64,000 bases of DNA, from the NCBI GenBank assembly GCA_937931165.1, contig CALHCI010000009.1:1-64000 (forward strand), given 5' to 3'. This stretch comes from an uncultured Granulosicoccaceae bacterium. GTDB taxonomy: Bacteria; Pseudomonadota; Gammaproteobacteria; Granulosicoccales; Granulosicoccaceae. This document shows, piece after piece, positions 35,670 through 48,524 of this stretch (positions are counted from its first letter, which is position 1; every line of letters begins with the position of its first letter). Both the position numbers and the translations under genes were made by a program. The notes under the pieces were generated by a model. That model was not told where the DNA came from and ran no database searches. It saw nothing but the letters and a program-made list of their open reading frames with translations.

Positions 35670-36104
35670 CTAAGGTGCCGGCCACTGGTTTCTGAATGTA
35701 AATGCCTGTGGCCCCGATCCGTTTTCTGCCAGATGTGTCAGTCTGACTTTTGCCTCGTCAAGCGGTGGATGTTGGTTTGCAGGTTGCCACCACAGTACGT
35801 TATAGATTTCCATTGGCTCAAACCAGTGTTCACGTTTTCGCATAATGGCCTTATGGTCTGACCGGTAGACAAACTGGTGCAGCGATTTAATGTCTGTCCA
35901 TGTACTTAGGTTGACTATGATCCCGTTACCGAAGACTTCTGCCTCTGCCGGTTTATCTCCAAGGAATCGCCAGATAAAACCTTCTGTGCTCTCGGCCAGT
36001 TGATTGATGCGATCGAGGTTGGCAACAAATTCAGATAGCTCTGGCGAGTCCAGCTCAAATCGCAGTTTGGCTATGTTGAGTTGTGCCAGAACCGTATTGG
36101 TCAT
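35670..36104 (-). CDS. DUF3291 domain protein
   Basis: 144 residues. LAQLNIAKLRFELDSPELSEFVANLD at the start and GNGIIVNLSTWTDIKSLHQFVYRSDH with W-x-P-M-x-x-x-x-x-WW in the C-terminal half match DUF3291, a family with the ferredoxin-like (antibiotic biosynthesis monooxygenase-like) fold and no assigned role. W-F-E-P-M-E-I-Y-N-V-L-W-W is the distinctive part. It is 5 bases downstream of the HAD-like gene on the same strand and so probably co-transcribed. Confidence 0.85.
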   Translation of the reverse strand: MTNTVLAQLNIAKLRFELDSPELSEFVANLDRINQLAESTEGFIWRFLGDKPAEAEVFGNGIIVNLSTWTDIKSLHQFVYRSDHKAIMRKREHWFEPMEIYNVLWWQPANQHPPLDEAKVRLTHLAENGSGPQAFTFRNQWPAP

Positions 36105-36109
36105 GGTAC

Positions 36110-36571
36110 TCAGGAATTACCGTCGCTGTCAGATGCAGTATTGCCAGAGGTGGTATTAATTGGGCCGGTGGTGGCCGTTTCGACCACTGATTGTGCTGGT
36201 TCTACCCAATGTGCATTTTTGATGAGTTCGCCAGTGTTAGGTACCACCTGTACGCAACGGTCATCCCACAGTTGTAGCATGCGGTAGTCTTTTTCATTGG
36301 TGACTCTCAAACCGGCAAGACCGTTTTTTTCCAACCATTTTTCAACGGCTTCAATGTGTTCAGGTACGGATGCACGTGCGGTAAAGATACGTACTTCAAT
36401 ATCCATTTTTACCCAGCGTTTTACCCGTTCTAACATGGCGGGGACAGGTGCTCCGATGTGCTCGTGTCCTTTCCAGCCGTCCCATTGCGCCAGTGTGCCG
36501 TCCAGGTCTACACCTATCCATCGATTACCGATCCGGCTTTCCTTGCGTTTCTTTGTTTTACCTGTCGACAC
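36110..36571 (-). CDS. HAD-like hydrolase, small, cap-less
   Basis: 153 residues. IGVDLDGTLAQWDGWKG (about 18-34) is HAD motif I with DxDGT, and VRIFTARAS near 60-68 gives motif II (Thr). The later motif reads VTNEKDYRMLQLWDDRCVQVVPNTGE, with D/D as motif IV but Lys in an unusual place (NEKD). The C-terminal 30 residues are Ser/Thr/Asn-rich and probably disordered. Without a cap domain it may act on a large or exposed phosphate ester; the substrate is not known. Confidence 0.78.
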   Translation of the reverse strand: MSTGKTKKRKESRIGNRWIGVDLDGTLAQWDGWKGHEHIGAPVPAMLERVKRWVKMDIEVRIFTARASVPEHIEAVEKWLEKNGLAGLRVTNEKDYRMLQLWDDRCVQVVPNTGELIKNAHWVEPAQSVVETATTGPINTTSGNTASDSDGNS

Positions 36572-36705
36572 TTGGTTAATCCGGTTACTTGAGATGAAAG
36601 TTAAACTTCTTACAGTGCGCGCTGTACGAGATACTAAGTGACGCCAGTCTACCTTTCAAGCACGTGGTTGCCTGGGGGTACCTGTTGGGCTATTTGCCCA
36701 AAGTA

Positions 36706-37365
36706 TTATTTGCCCAGGGTGGCCAGTGCTGTCAGGTAATCGTTACGGCTGACACTGATTGCACCCATCGATAGTAAGTGTTCCGTCGGCAACTGACAGT
36801 CAATCATTGCAAAGCGTTCGTCAGCGGCCAGTGCCACGAGTGCTACCTTTGAAGCATCCGGCTCTTTACTGAACATTGACTCGCCTACAAACACTCGTCC
36901 GACAATGACACCGTACAATCCGCCTGCCAGTTCATCTTCGCACCAGACCTCAATTGATTCTGCATACCCGCCGTTTGCCAGCGTACAATAAGCCGCTTTC
37001 ATATCATTGGTAATCCAGGTGCCGTCGGCACCCGGGCGTGGTTTGCTGCAGTGACTGACCACGCTTTCAAATGCCTGGCTATGGCTGATAGTAAACTTCT
37101 GTTTTTTTATTGTTTTGCGCAGACTGCGGCTGACCTTGAGCTGATCCGGCCAGATAATGCAACGCGGATCGGGAGACCACCACAGTATGGGTTCCCCTTC
37201 GGAATACCATGGAAAGATACCGTTACGGTAGGCCTGCAGCAGACGCGCTGGTTTTAGATTAGCACCTGCCATTAGCAAGCCGTTTGGCTCATTCATGGCA
37301 TTGTCTGCATGCGGGAAAGGGGTGAGATCGTCGTCGGCATCCAGAAATGGAATCGGTGATCTCAT
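36706..37365 (-). CDS. aat: Leucyl/phenylalanyl-tRNA-protein transferase
   Basis: 219 residues (E. coli 234). It adds Leu or Phe from charged tRNA to proteins with N-terminal Arg/Lys, marking them for ClpAP via the N-end rule. Hallmarks: FPHADNAMNEPNGLLMAGANL at the start, GIFPWYSEGEPILWWSPDPR near 50-69, GTWITNDMKAAYCTL, and AESIEVW followed by LAGGLYGVIVGRVFVGESMFS. It ends a leftward group trxB-GNAT-aat, consistent with E. coli, in which aat lies near trxB. Confidence 0.95.
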   Translation of the reverse strand: MRSPIPFLDADDDLTPFPHADNAMNEPNGLLMAGANLKPARLLQAYRNGIFPWYSEGEPILWWSPDPRCIIWPDQLKVSRSLRKTIKKQKFTISHSQAFESVVSHCSKPRPGADGTWITNDMKAAYCTLANGGYAESIEVWCEDELAGGLYGVIVGRVFVGESMFSKEPDASKVALVALAADERFAMIDCQLPTEHLLSMGAISVSRNDYLTALATLGK

Positions 37366-37395
37366 TGTTGCAGTGATTCTCGCGAGTGGTTTTGG

Positions 37396-38550
37396 TTACT
37401 GATTGCTGGGGTCATCGGTCTGCTTAAAAGGTAGCAGATCATGTAGCTTCTGACAGTGTTCCCGCATCATCGGTCGCTCCTGATCAAGAAACTGTTTTAC
37501 TGCATCGCGAAAACTATCGTTAGTTAAATAATGCGTAGACCAGGTGAGCGTCGGTTTGAAGCCTCTGCCGATTTTGTGTTCTCCCTGTGCACCGGGTTCA
37601 AATCGTTTCAGACCGTGCTCTATGCAGTAGTCAATGCCCTGATAGTAGCAGGCCTCAAAGTGCAGGCTGTGAAAGTCATCAGTGCAGCCCCAGTACCTGC
37701 CATAGAGTGTATCGGTACCCTTGAGCATGACCGAACAGGCAACTCGCTGTTCATTGTGAGAGGCGAACACCACAATCACGTTTTCACCCATGGTGTGACC
37801 AATCTCGGTAAAAAACTTTGCGTTGAGCGTCGGGGTGCCCCACTTTCTGTTAAACGTATCAAGATAGAAACCGGTCACCTGTTTCCAGTCTTTTTCTGTC
37901 AACTCGTTGCCGTGCATCAGTTGCAATTGAATGTTCTGTTCTGCGACGTGCTTTCTTTCACGCCGCATTTTCTTTCGCTTTCTGGCGGTACAGTGCGACA
38001 GGAAATCTTCAAAGTCGCTGTAGGTGTGGTTGGTCCAAATGTACTGACAACCAATGCGCAACATATAGTCTTTTTCGGTCATCGCTTTTGCTTCGTGCTC
38101 AAGCGGAAACAACCAGTGCACTCCAGACCAGTTTTGTTGCTTAACAATGGCCATGGCAGCGTTGGCTAACAGCGTGCTGCATTCTTTTTTATCCTGCTCT
38201 GCTTTAATCAGCAGTCGCGGGCCTGTGGCGGGTGTAAAAGGTACCGCACAAATGAGTTTTGGATAATACTCACCTCCTGCGCGCTCATAGGCTTCTGCCC
38301 ACGCCCAGTCAAAAACAAACTCACCGTATGAGTTTGTTTTGAGATACGCAGGCGCGGCCGCAATCAGTTCTTTATTATCATTGCGCAGCAGCAGGTGAAA
38401 TGCATGCCAGCCGAATTCCGCTGCTACGCAACCATTGGTTTCGAGCGCAGACAGAAATTCATGGCGGACAAACGGATTGCTTCCATCGCCAAGTGCATTC
38501 CATTCGCCGGCGTCGATATCGGCCAGCGAATCACAGGTTTCTATTTGCAC
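37396..38550 (-). CDS. GNAT-like peptidoglycan-type acyltransferase (FemAB-like, COG3146/DUF482)
   Basis: 384 residues. A double GNAT-like fold is suggested by HAFHLLLRNDNKELIAAAPAY early and LKGTDTLYGRYWGC followed by HFEACYYQGIDYCIEHGLKRFEPGAQGEHKIGRGF, the signature I associate with the uncharacterised 'peptidogalycan biosynthesis' family found in many proteobacteria. Relatives may transfer an aminoacyl group, but no reaction is established. It is 9 bases downstream of trxB and 30 bases upstream of aat on the same strand, suggesting an operon of N-acyl/aminoacyl transfer functions, though that link is inference. Confidence 0.85.
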   Translation of the reverse strand: MQIETCDSLADIDAGEWNALGDGSNPFVRHEFLSALETNGCVAAEFGWHAFHLLLRNDNKELIAAAPAYLKTNSYGEFVFDWAWAEAYERAGGEYYPKLICAVPFTPATGPRLLIKAEQDKKECSTLLANAAMAIVKQQNWSGVHWLFPLEHEAKAMTEKDYMLRIGCQYIWTNHTYSDFEDFLSHCTARKRKKMRRERKHVAEQNIQLQLMHGNELTEKDWKQVTGFYLDTFNRKWGTPTLNAKFFTEIGHTMGENVIVVFASHNEQRVACSVMLKGTDTLYGRYWGCTDDFHSLHFEACYYQGIDYCIEHGLKRFEPGAQGEHKIGRGFKPTLTWSTHYLTNDSFRDAVKQFLDQERPMMREHCQKLHDLLPFKQTDDPSNQ

Positions 38551-38559
38551 TAGTGAGAA

Positions 38560-42427
<3,868 letters not shown>

Positions 42428-42451
42428 CCCCTTTAAAGCCAGGACTTTACA

Positions 42452-43369
42452 ATGAGATTACTTTGCGCCATTGGGCTTTTGCTGTTCAGTCAGGTCGGGC
42501 TCGCGGCTCAGGCACTGCTGGACTTCAGTAACTCGATGTACTCGTTTAGTGCAGATTTTACCCAGACTGTCTACGACAGTGATTCTGTGGTACTGCAGGA
42601 AAGCAAAGGGCAGGTCGAGTTGATGCGACCGGGAAAATTCCGCTGGACCTATGACGAGCCTATTCGTCAGGTGATTGTTGCCGACGGCCTGACGCTATGG
42701 GTATACGACGAAGACATCGCCCAGGTCACCATGCAACCACAGGCCACGACCCTTGGCAGTGCGCCAATCGGGTTGCTGAGCGGACAACGCGAAATTGAAA
42801 GTGAGTTTACTATTAAAGAACTCGGTGACAGAGATGGCCTGCAGTGGTTTCAGCTGGAGCCGCTAGTGAAAGACACCGATTTTAATCAGGTGTTTATTGC
42901 ACTGGATAACACCGGTTTGCGTGCGATGGAACTGCGTGACAATTTTGAGCAGGCCACCCAGATACGCTTTAATAACTTTAAAAAGAATGCGCCGTTCTCT
43001 GCTGATCAGTTTCAGTTTACGTTGCCGGAAGGGGTTGATGTGGTAGGCGAAGCCGGTGTCGCACCACCTGTCGCGCAAGAAGCTCCGGACACGACAGAAT
43101 CTCTGAACACTAATGAAGCATCGGTAGAATCTACACCGGTAGAGAACAATATTGATAACGAACTTTTAGAAGCAGAAGTTCAGCCTGAAGCGGAATCAGA
43201 CACGCCTGAACCAGTCAGTGCAGAAGATGTATTGCAGGACGCCGCACCGGAGACACTGCAGGAAGTCCCTGATGATGCCCCCGGTATTGCGGAGACACTG
43301 CCGCTTGAAGAGTCTGAAAGCGAGATTACACTGGAAGTGATAGAAACGATTAAGGTGCCGGCCGAATAG
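42452..43369 (+). CDS. lolA: Outer-membrane lipoprotein carrier LolA, with acidic C-terminal extension
   Basis: 305 residues. The first ~202 are an ordinary LolA: signal peptide (MRLLCAIGLLLFSQVGLAA) and the mature start FSADFTQTVYDSD, with MRPGKFRWTYDEPIRQVIVADG near 62-83, carrying lipoproteins from LolCDE to LolB across the periplasm. E. coli LolA has 203 residues including the signal. Then about 103 residues of tail (from VAPPVAQ) hold about 29 Asp/Glu, one Lys and no aromatic residue, so it should be disordered. The tail has no hydrophobic segment. Sits 24 bases after ftsK, the normal order. Confidence 0.93.
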   Translation: MRLLCAIGLLLFSQVGLAAQALLDFSNSMYSFSADFTQTVYDSDSVVLQESKGQVELMRPGKFRWTYDEPIRQVIVADGLTLWVYDEDIAQVTMQPQATTLGSAPIGLLSGQREIESEFTIKELGDRDGLQWFQLEPLVKDTDFNQVFIALDNTGLRAMELRDNFEQATQIRFNNFKKNAPFSADQFQFTLPEGVDVVGEAGVAPPVAQEAPDTTESLNTNEASVESTPVENNIDNELLEAEVQPEAESDTPEPVSAEDVLQDAAPETLQEVPDDAPGIAETLPLEESESEITLEVIETIKVPAE

Positions 43370-43377
43370 CGGCAGTT

Positions 43378-44700
43378 ATGTCGGAACAATTCTCACTGCT
43401 TGAATCTACCGCTCCGACAGCACCACTGGCCGATCGTATGCGGCCGACCTCACTTGAAACGTTTGCCGGACAAACGCATTTGCTTGGGGCCGACAGTACG
43501 CTGCGGCGCGCTATCGATAAACAGCTTCTGCATTCGATGATTTTCTGGGGGCCACCCGGTACTGGCAAAACCACACTGGCCCGTATGCTGGCAATTCAGT
43601 GTGATGCCTCTTTTATCAGTTTGTCTGCGGTGCTGGCGGGTGTGAAGGATATTCGTGAAGCAGTGGCCACGGCGCGGGAAAATTTTCAGTCCAGCGGTGT
43701 GCGAACCGTGTTGTTTGTCGATGAAGTACATCGATTTAACAAGGCACAACAGGATGCTTTTCTGCCACACATTGAAGATGGAACTTTTTACTTTGTCGGC
43801 GCGACGACTGAAAACCCGTCATTCGCGTTGAATAATGCGTTGCTTTCCAGAGTGCGTGTTTACGTATTGAAGCAACTCGAAGCGCCAGACATAGAACATA
43901 TCATTCGTCGTGCGTTGGCAGACCCGGAGAAAGGTCTGGGGGAATTAAACATTAGTGCAGCTGATGATGTCATTGCACAACTGGCCGCAGCGGCTGATGG
44001 TGATGCCAGGCGAAGTCTGGTGTTGTTGGAACTTGCGTCGGATATTTGCGATGAACAGCCAGATGGAAGTCGGCTGATTGCGCAGTCGCATGTTGCCGAA
44101 GTGACTCGCGATTCACTGCGTTATTTTGATAAAGGTGGTGATATTTTCTACGAGCAGATTTCTGCAATGCATAAATCGGTGCGTGGCAGTGATCCGGATG
44201 CAGCGTTGTACTGGCTTTGTCGTATGCTCGATGGAGGTTGTGACCCGCACTATATTGCAAGACGAGTCGTGCGTATGGCCAGTGAAGATATCGGTAACGC
44301 TGATCCGCGCGCGCTGCAGCTGTCACTGGATGCATGGAATGTGTTCGAGCGGCTTGGCAGCCCGGAAGGGGAGCTTGCCATTGCTCAGGCTGTTTTGTAC
44401 CTGGCCAGCACCGCAAAAAGCAATGCGGCGTATCGTGCGTACGGTGCTGCGACCAAATTTGTGCGGCAAACCGGCAACCTTGAAGTACCGGTACACCTTC
44501 GCAATGCACCCACTGGATTCATGAAAGATCTTGGCTACGGAAATGAGTATCGATACGATCACGATGAAAGTGATGGACTGGCAGCCGGGCAAACTTACTT
44601 TCCCGATGGCACAGCCAGCCAGCAGTTTTACGAACCGGTCGATCGTGGATTGGAAAAACAGATTGCTGAAAAGCTCGCGGCGATCAGAAGTCGAAAGTGA
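43378..44700 (+). CDS. rarA: Replication-associated recombination protein A (RarA/MgsA)
   Basis: 440 residues, typical. AAA+ clamp-loader-like ATPase acting at stalled forks. LADRMRPTSLETFAGQTHLLG starts the domain; Walker A WGPPGTGKTTLARML near 57-71; VLFVDEVHRFNKAQQDAFLPH is Walker B; IGATTENPSF-like FVGATTENPSFALN is sensor 1; the C-terminal part (ARRVVRMASEDIGNADPRAL, YLPDGTASQQFYEPVDRG-like end) matches the MgsA tail. It lies 8 bases after lolA. The order ftsK-lolA-rarA is widely conserved in gammaproteobacteria. Confidence 0.96.
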   Translation: MSEQFSLLESTAPTAPLADRMRPTSLETFAGQTHLLGADSTLRRAIDKQLLHSMIFWGPPGTGKTTLARMLAIQCDASFISLSAVLAGVKDIREAVATARENFQSSGVRTVLFVDEVHRFNKAQQDAFLPHIEDGTFYFVGATTENPSFALNNALLSRVRVYVLKQLEAPDIEHIIRRALADPEKGLGELNISAADDVIAQLAAAADGDARRSLVLLELASDICDEQPDGSRLIAQSHVAEVTRDSLRYFDKGGDIFYEQISAMHKSVRGSDPDAALYWLCRMLDGGCDPHYIARRVVRMASEDIGNADPRALQLSLDAWNVFERLGSPEGELAIAQAVLYLASTAKSNAAYRAYGAATKFVRQTGNLEVPVHLRNAPTGFMKDLGYGNEYRYDHDESDGLAAGQTYFPDGTASQQFYEPVDRGLEKQIAEKLAAIRSRK

Positions 44701-44716
44701 GATTTTCCTAACGCTG

Positions 44717-45673
44717 TTAAGGCGGGCTGCCGACGATAGCCAGAATAACGCCCAGTCCGATCACGGATATCCACAAAGCCCGCCACCAGCCAATCATTTC
44801 ACCCAGAAATATTCTTGCAATAATCACTGCGGCTGCAGCAAATGCAGAAAATCCTATACCGGCTGAAACCCGGCCGCCGTAGAATGAACCGGCGAGGAAT
44901 ACCCCCAGCGCAGACATTTCCAGTAGTGACTGAGCGACCACCAGTTTTATGGTGGCGGCGTCATGCGGAACTTGTAACGTTTGAGAAAACGCCAGTTGCG
45001 CTATCAGCAATATGGCACAGGCGGCCATGGCAAACAGACGGTTGAGATACAACCCGTGCAGTGCACCGAGTTCAGCGGTTGCCTCTTGTGCCAGAAACAT
45101 ACGCAACGCAATTGCCAGTGCTGCACCAAGCCCCAATACAGCCGTTTTTTGTAGCCATTCCGTTGAATAACTGCTGCTATTAGCGGTATCTGTGCCTGGT
45201 GCCTGTCGCGACAACATGGATACACCGGCAAACACCAGCACAATAGCGAACCCCTGAAGCATGGTCCACGGCTCACCGGAAAGCGCATTCATGATGACCA
45301 GAATGACCGCGAAAGTTGAGGCGGCAGGTGAGGCCACTGCGACAGGCCCGCGTGCGAGTGCGAGGTAAAGCAGGTACAGCGCAATAACGTTCAGTGCCCC
45401 ACTCAATGCCGAAGCCAGCCACGCCCATAACTGAAATGGCGGAAAGTCAGAGGTAGCTGTTAGCCAGATCGTCAGCAATAGCGAAGATATCGCCATGATG
45501 GCAAGTATCAAAACGCTGTTGGATACGCGTTGTGTGGTAACCCGTGCAATACAGTCTGATGCGCCGATAAGTACTGCGCCGATCAAACCGAGTATCATGC
45601 CGGTCACAGTGGTAACTGCATTGGTGCGGAACTGTGCTTCAACGGCGATACTCGGGGAACGAATCCGGAGCAT
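44717..45673 (-). CDS. EamA-family (drug/metabolite) transporter
   Basis: 318 residues, about ten hydrophobic segments in two EamA repeats. Second-repeat end: GFSAFAAAAVIIARIFLGEMIGWWRALWISVIGLGVILA. Start choice: the ATG at 45673 gives an 18-residue polar head before VTTVTGMILGLIGAVLIGASD; an internal ATG about 27 residues later (MILGL) could be the true start. The gene converges on rarA with 16 bases between stops. Substrate unknown; it differs clearly from the EamA gene at 30120. Confidence 0.82.
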   Translation of the reverse strand: MLRIRSPSIAVEAQFRTNAVTTVTGMILGLIGAVLIGASDCIARVTTQRVSNSVLILAIMAISSLLLTIWLTATSDFPPFQLWAWLASALSGALNVIALYLLYLALARGPVAVASPAASTFAVILVIMNALSGEPWTMLQGFAIVLVFAGVSMLSRQAPGTDTANSSSYSTEWLQKTAVLGLGAALAIALRMFLAQEATAELGALHGLYLNRLFAMAACAILLIAQLAFSQTLQVPHDAATIKLVVAQSLLEMSALGVFLAGSFYGGRVSAGIGFSAFAAAAVIIARIFLGEMIGWWRALWISVIGLGVILAIVGSPP

Positions 45674-45786
45674 AGCAACATCTGTCAGGAATACAGCCCG
45701 CAGGTCAGAGAGTGTCGCGTGCGGATGTTACTTGTGGTAGTGAACAAGAGTTTTGATAGACTGCCAAAAGGCAGACGGAAAAAAGC

Positions 45787-46596
45787 ATGAAACCAAATCA
45801 ACTTAAACGAAAATGGCAGGCCGGTGAGCCCACGTTAAATTGCTGGCTTTCTATTCCTAACGGATTCTCGGCTGAAGTCATGGCGTCGCAGGGATTCGAC
45901 AGTGTCGTGATTGACACGCAGCATGGCGCCATTGGCTATAGCGACTCGCTGCAGATGTTACAGGCCATTGCCGCCTACGATGTAACACCGCTGGTGCGCG
46001 TACCGTGGCTTGACCCCGGGGCAATAATGAAGTCCATGGACGCAGGAGCATACGGCATCATTTGTCCAATGATAAACAACCGTCAGCAAGCAGAAGCGCT
46101 GGTTTCGTATATGCGTTATCCGCCACTTGGTACGCGTAGCTTTGGACCGACACGGGCTGTGTATCCGGCAGGAAAGGATTACTTTAAACATGCCAATGAT
46201 GAAGTGCTGTGCATTGCCATGATTGAAACGGCCGAGGCAATGTCCAACCTGGATGAAATTGTATCAACACCGGGAATTGATGGTATTTATATTGGCCCGG
46301 CCGATCTGACACTGGGGCTCAGTGAGGGCAGGCTGGCACCCGGTATGGACCGGCAGGAACCGGAAATGATTGATGCCATTAAAAAGATTCTGGCTGCGAC
46401 AAAATCTGCGGGTATTGCATCTTGCTTACACTGCGGCAGTCCGGAATACGCTGCAATGGCAATAGGCTGGGGGTTTAACCTGTGTACGCTGAATAGCGAG
46501 GCGCGTTATATGGAGCTTGCAGCGTCTGCCAGTTTGAGTAAAGCGCGTGAGTTACTTGGTTTAAGCGCTGACACTGCAGAAGGCAGTGCTTACTAA
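45787..46596 (+). CDS. HpcH/HpaI-family aldolase (4-hydroxy-2-oxo acid aldolase type)
   Basis: 269 residues. FDSVVIDTQHGAIGYSD (about 38-54), LVRVPWLDPGAIMKSMDAGA (Arg of the active site) and IETAEAMSNLDEIV with the metal-binding Glu, then GIDGIYIGPADLTLGLS with the metal-binding Asp, all match class II pyruvate aldolases such as HpaI/GarL. It cleaves 4-hydroxy-2-oxo acids to pyruvate or glyoxylate-type products plus an aldehyde; substrate is not fixed, and citrate-lyase-beta-like relatives act on CoA esters. It lies 13 bases before the serine hydrolase gene, hinting at one catabolic operon. Confidence 0.87.
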   Translation: MKPNQLKRKWQAGEPTLNCWLSIPNGFSAEVMASQGFDSVVIDTQHGAIGYSDSLQMLQAIAAYDVTPLVRVPWLDPGAIMKSMDAGAYGIICPMINNRQQAEALVSYMRYPPLGTRSFGPTRAVYPAGKDYFKHANDEVLCIAMIETAEAMSNLDEIVSTPGIDGIYIGPADLTLGLSEGRLAPGMDRQEPEMIDAIKKILAATKSAGIASCLHCGSPEYAAMAIGWGFNLCTLNSEARYMELAASASLSKARELLGLSADTAEGSAY

Positions 46597-46608
46597 GTGA
46601 GCTGGTAA

Positions 46609-47685
46609 ATGGACAATAGCTGGCAAGCGCTGATCGATCTTGCGACACAACATGCCTGTCGCTGGTCAAAAACGCCCACCGAAGGTGAGTGGGGCATTCA
46701 TCATCTGGACACACCGCCGCATAATCGACTGCTCGGGCCGGTTTTTGATCGAGGTGATACGTGTGGACTTGTAGCGGTTGATGGCCGCATCACGTGTCAG
46801 TGGGGTGATACTGATTGTGCCGATATGACGTTTAGTGTCACCAAATCCTACCTGGCCATGGTGGCAGGTATTGCTTTTGATCAGGGGTTAATCAGTGATC
46901 TTGATGAACCTGTGGCAATCACACTTGCCAACCGCCGCGTTACCACTGAAGGCTTTACTGATAATCATAATAAAGCGATTACCTGGCGGCACTTTCTGAA
47001 TTTTACCAGTGAATGGTCCGGTGAGTGTTTCGGTGTACCGGATCAGGTAGATCACTATCGAACAGTAAGCATGCAGCCGGCAGGTAGTGGTCGGAGTAAA
47101 GGGCAGCGACGCAATCTGTCTGCACCCGGTACGCACTGGGAATATAACGATGTCAGAATAAATCAGTTTTCACTTGTACTGATGCGGCTCTTTGGAAAGC
47201 CGTTACCGGAGATCTTTGCCCGGCACTTTATGCAGCCATTGGGGACCAGCAATTCGTGGCACTGGCACGGCTATGACAACAGCTGGGTGGACTTGGGCAA
47301 TGGTGAAAAAATTCAAAGTGTCCCTGGCGGTGGCCACTGGGGTGGTGGAATGGTGATCTCGGCCAGTGATCAATTGCTGCTTGCAAAGCTGATGCTGGAT
47401 AAGGGTGTCTGGCAGGGCAGTCAATTGCTGAGCACTACCTGGATTAATGAAATACTCGCGCCTTGCAGGATTGCTCCCTGGTACGGCGGCTTTTTCTGGC
47501 TCAATACCAACAACGTCGTCAGTAAAGCAGCCTCACCCGACAGCTACTTTGCCATGGGTATTGGCGGGCAGCTGGTCTGGCACGATCCGATAAGCCGGAT
47601 AACAGCTGTGTTTCGGTGGATAGATCCGGACTACACAGAACGGTTGATTGAGACTTGTCTTGCTGCAAGTGTTGGCAGCACATAA
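46609..47685 (+). CDS. Serine hydrolase of the beta-lactamase/class C superfamily
   Basis: 358 residues, no signal peptide, so cytoplasmic. FSVTKSYLAMVAGIA (about 75-89) carries the SxxK nucleophile motif, WEYNDVRINQ near 175-184 the YxN motif, and VPGGGHWGGGMVIS the H/KxG-like third motif. The family includes esterases, 6-aminohexanoate hydrolases and D-amino peptidases as well as beta-lactamases; the absence of a signal peptide argues against a periplasmic beta-lactamase. It converges on nnrU with 3 bases between stops. Confidence 0.85.
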   Translation: MDNSWQALIDLATQHACRWSKTPTEGEWGIHHLDTPPHNRLLGPVFDRGDTCGLVAVDGRITCQWGDTDCADMTFSVTKSYLAMVAGIAFDQGLISDLDEPVAITLANRRVTTEGFTDNHNKAITWRHFLNFTSEWSGECFGVPDQVDHYRTVSMQPAGSGRSKGQRRNLSAPGTHWEYNDVRINQFSLVLMRLFGKPLPEIFARHFMQPLGTSNSWHWHGYDNSWVDLGNGEKIQSVPGGGHWGGGMVISASDQLLLAKLMLDKGVWQGSQLLSTTWINEILAPCRIAPWYGGFFWLNTNNVVSKAASPDSYFAMGIGGQLVWHDPISRITAVFRWIDPDYTERLIETCLAASVGST

Positions 47686-47688
47686 CAA

Positions 47689-48264
47689 CTAAAAAACCCA
47701 GGCAGCAAACGGATAAACGCCGAGCCAGTTGTGTACAAGCGTGATCCCGATCAGTATTGCGACAATCAGGGCGAGGTGTATCCAAGGCGAGCTGATGGGG
47801 GCGCTGTCCCGGTTGACCAGTGACTCCACACGCCTTGACGTGATGATCTGCAGTACCGCCCAGACCAATAGCCCGCCGAACAGCAAAATCGATGCGAGAT
47901 CACCATTGACCAGTAGATGTGCCAGTGCCCAAACCTTAAAGCCGGTCAATTGCGGGTTGTTTAAATTGCCAAAGACAAACGCAGTGCCTGGTTTGGTTGC
48001 TGTGGTCATATACATATACAGCGCAACTATCATGAGTGCGTTGTTCACGTAGACCAGCCAGAACGGTGGGGACCAGATGTGGACAAAGCTGGCGCTTCGA
48101 TAACCGATGATCATCATGGCCAGGGAGATCAAAATGATGACTGCCATGAGGCCTTTGGCGCCATTGCCCAGCTTGTTTTGCAGTGATGCTCTGAAATCAG
48201 GGGCACAGCTTCTGAGCAGGTGCGCTGCTGTCCAGAGTATTAATCCAGCGACAAGGGTCAGCAT
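47689..48264 (-). CDS. NnrU-family membrane protein
   Basis: 191 residues with five to six hydrophobic segments. Family pattern: TAAHLLRSCAPDFRASLQNKLGNGAKGL, then PGTAFVFGNLNNPQLTGFKVWALAHLLVNGDLASILLFGGLLVWA. NnrU proteins were named from denitrification gene clusters and are related to the 15-cis-zeta-carotene isomerase Z-ISO; a haem ligand His occurs in that family. There are no denitrification or carotenoid genes here, so its role in this strain is open. It is a single-gene unit: 260 bases of gap before the cold-shock gene. Confidence 0.87.
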   Translation of the reverse strand: MLTLVAGLILWTAAHLLRSCAPDFRASLQNKLGNGAKGLMAVIILISLAMMIIGYRSASFVHIWSPPFWLVYVNNALMIVALYMYMTTATKPGTAFVFGNLNNPQLTGFKVWALAHLLVNGDLASILLFGGLLVWAVLQIITSRRVESLVNRDSAPISSPWIHLALIVAILIGITLVHNWLGVYPFAAWVF

Positions 48265-48478
48265 AGTTCTCTCACGTGCAGTGGCATGTGGAGGAGTTTA
48301 CTATTTATTGCTGGTGCAAGTGGATTGGTCACGATTGTCGTACAGCGTGGCTTTACACGGAAAGCTCGCCGGGATCGAGAAATGGAACCGTGATTAAATC
48401 TGGTGCTGATTGGTCAGGCGTGTGCAGAATTGCTGCCTGGTGGAATGGTGGCCAGTGCGGCCACTTCACAAATTAAAG

Positions 48479-48503
48479 CAGGGAGACTGCAGAAGTCTCC
48501 CTG
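48479..48503 (-). terminator. Intrinsic terminator of the cold-shock gene
   Basis: Perfect 10-bp arms CAGGGAGACT (48479-48488) and AGTCTCCCTG (48494-48503) with a five-base loop, starting 21 bases after the cspA-type stop. Read leftwards it is followed by CTTTAATTT, a partial T-run. Confidence 0.8.
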
Positions 48504-48524
48504 TGTATTCAACTCTTTCCGGAC

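Noticed and set aside
37531-38169. 212-codon plus-strand frame antisense to the GNAT-like gene
   Set aside because: No ribosome-binding site, scattered Val/Phe/His composition typical of an antisense frame; the minus-strand protein has strong family signatures.
43970-44509. 179-codon minus-strand frame within rarA
   Set aside because: Antisense shadow of a protein with all RarA motifs; composition rich in His/Gln/Cys/Arg without domains.
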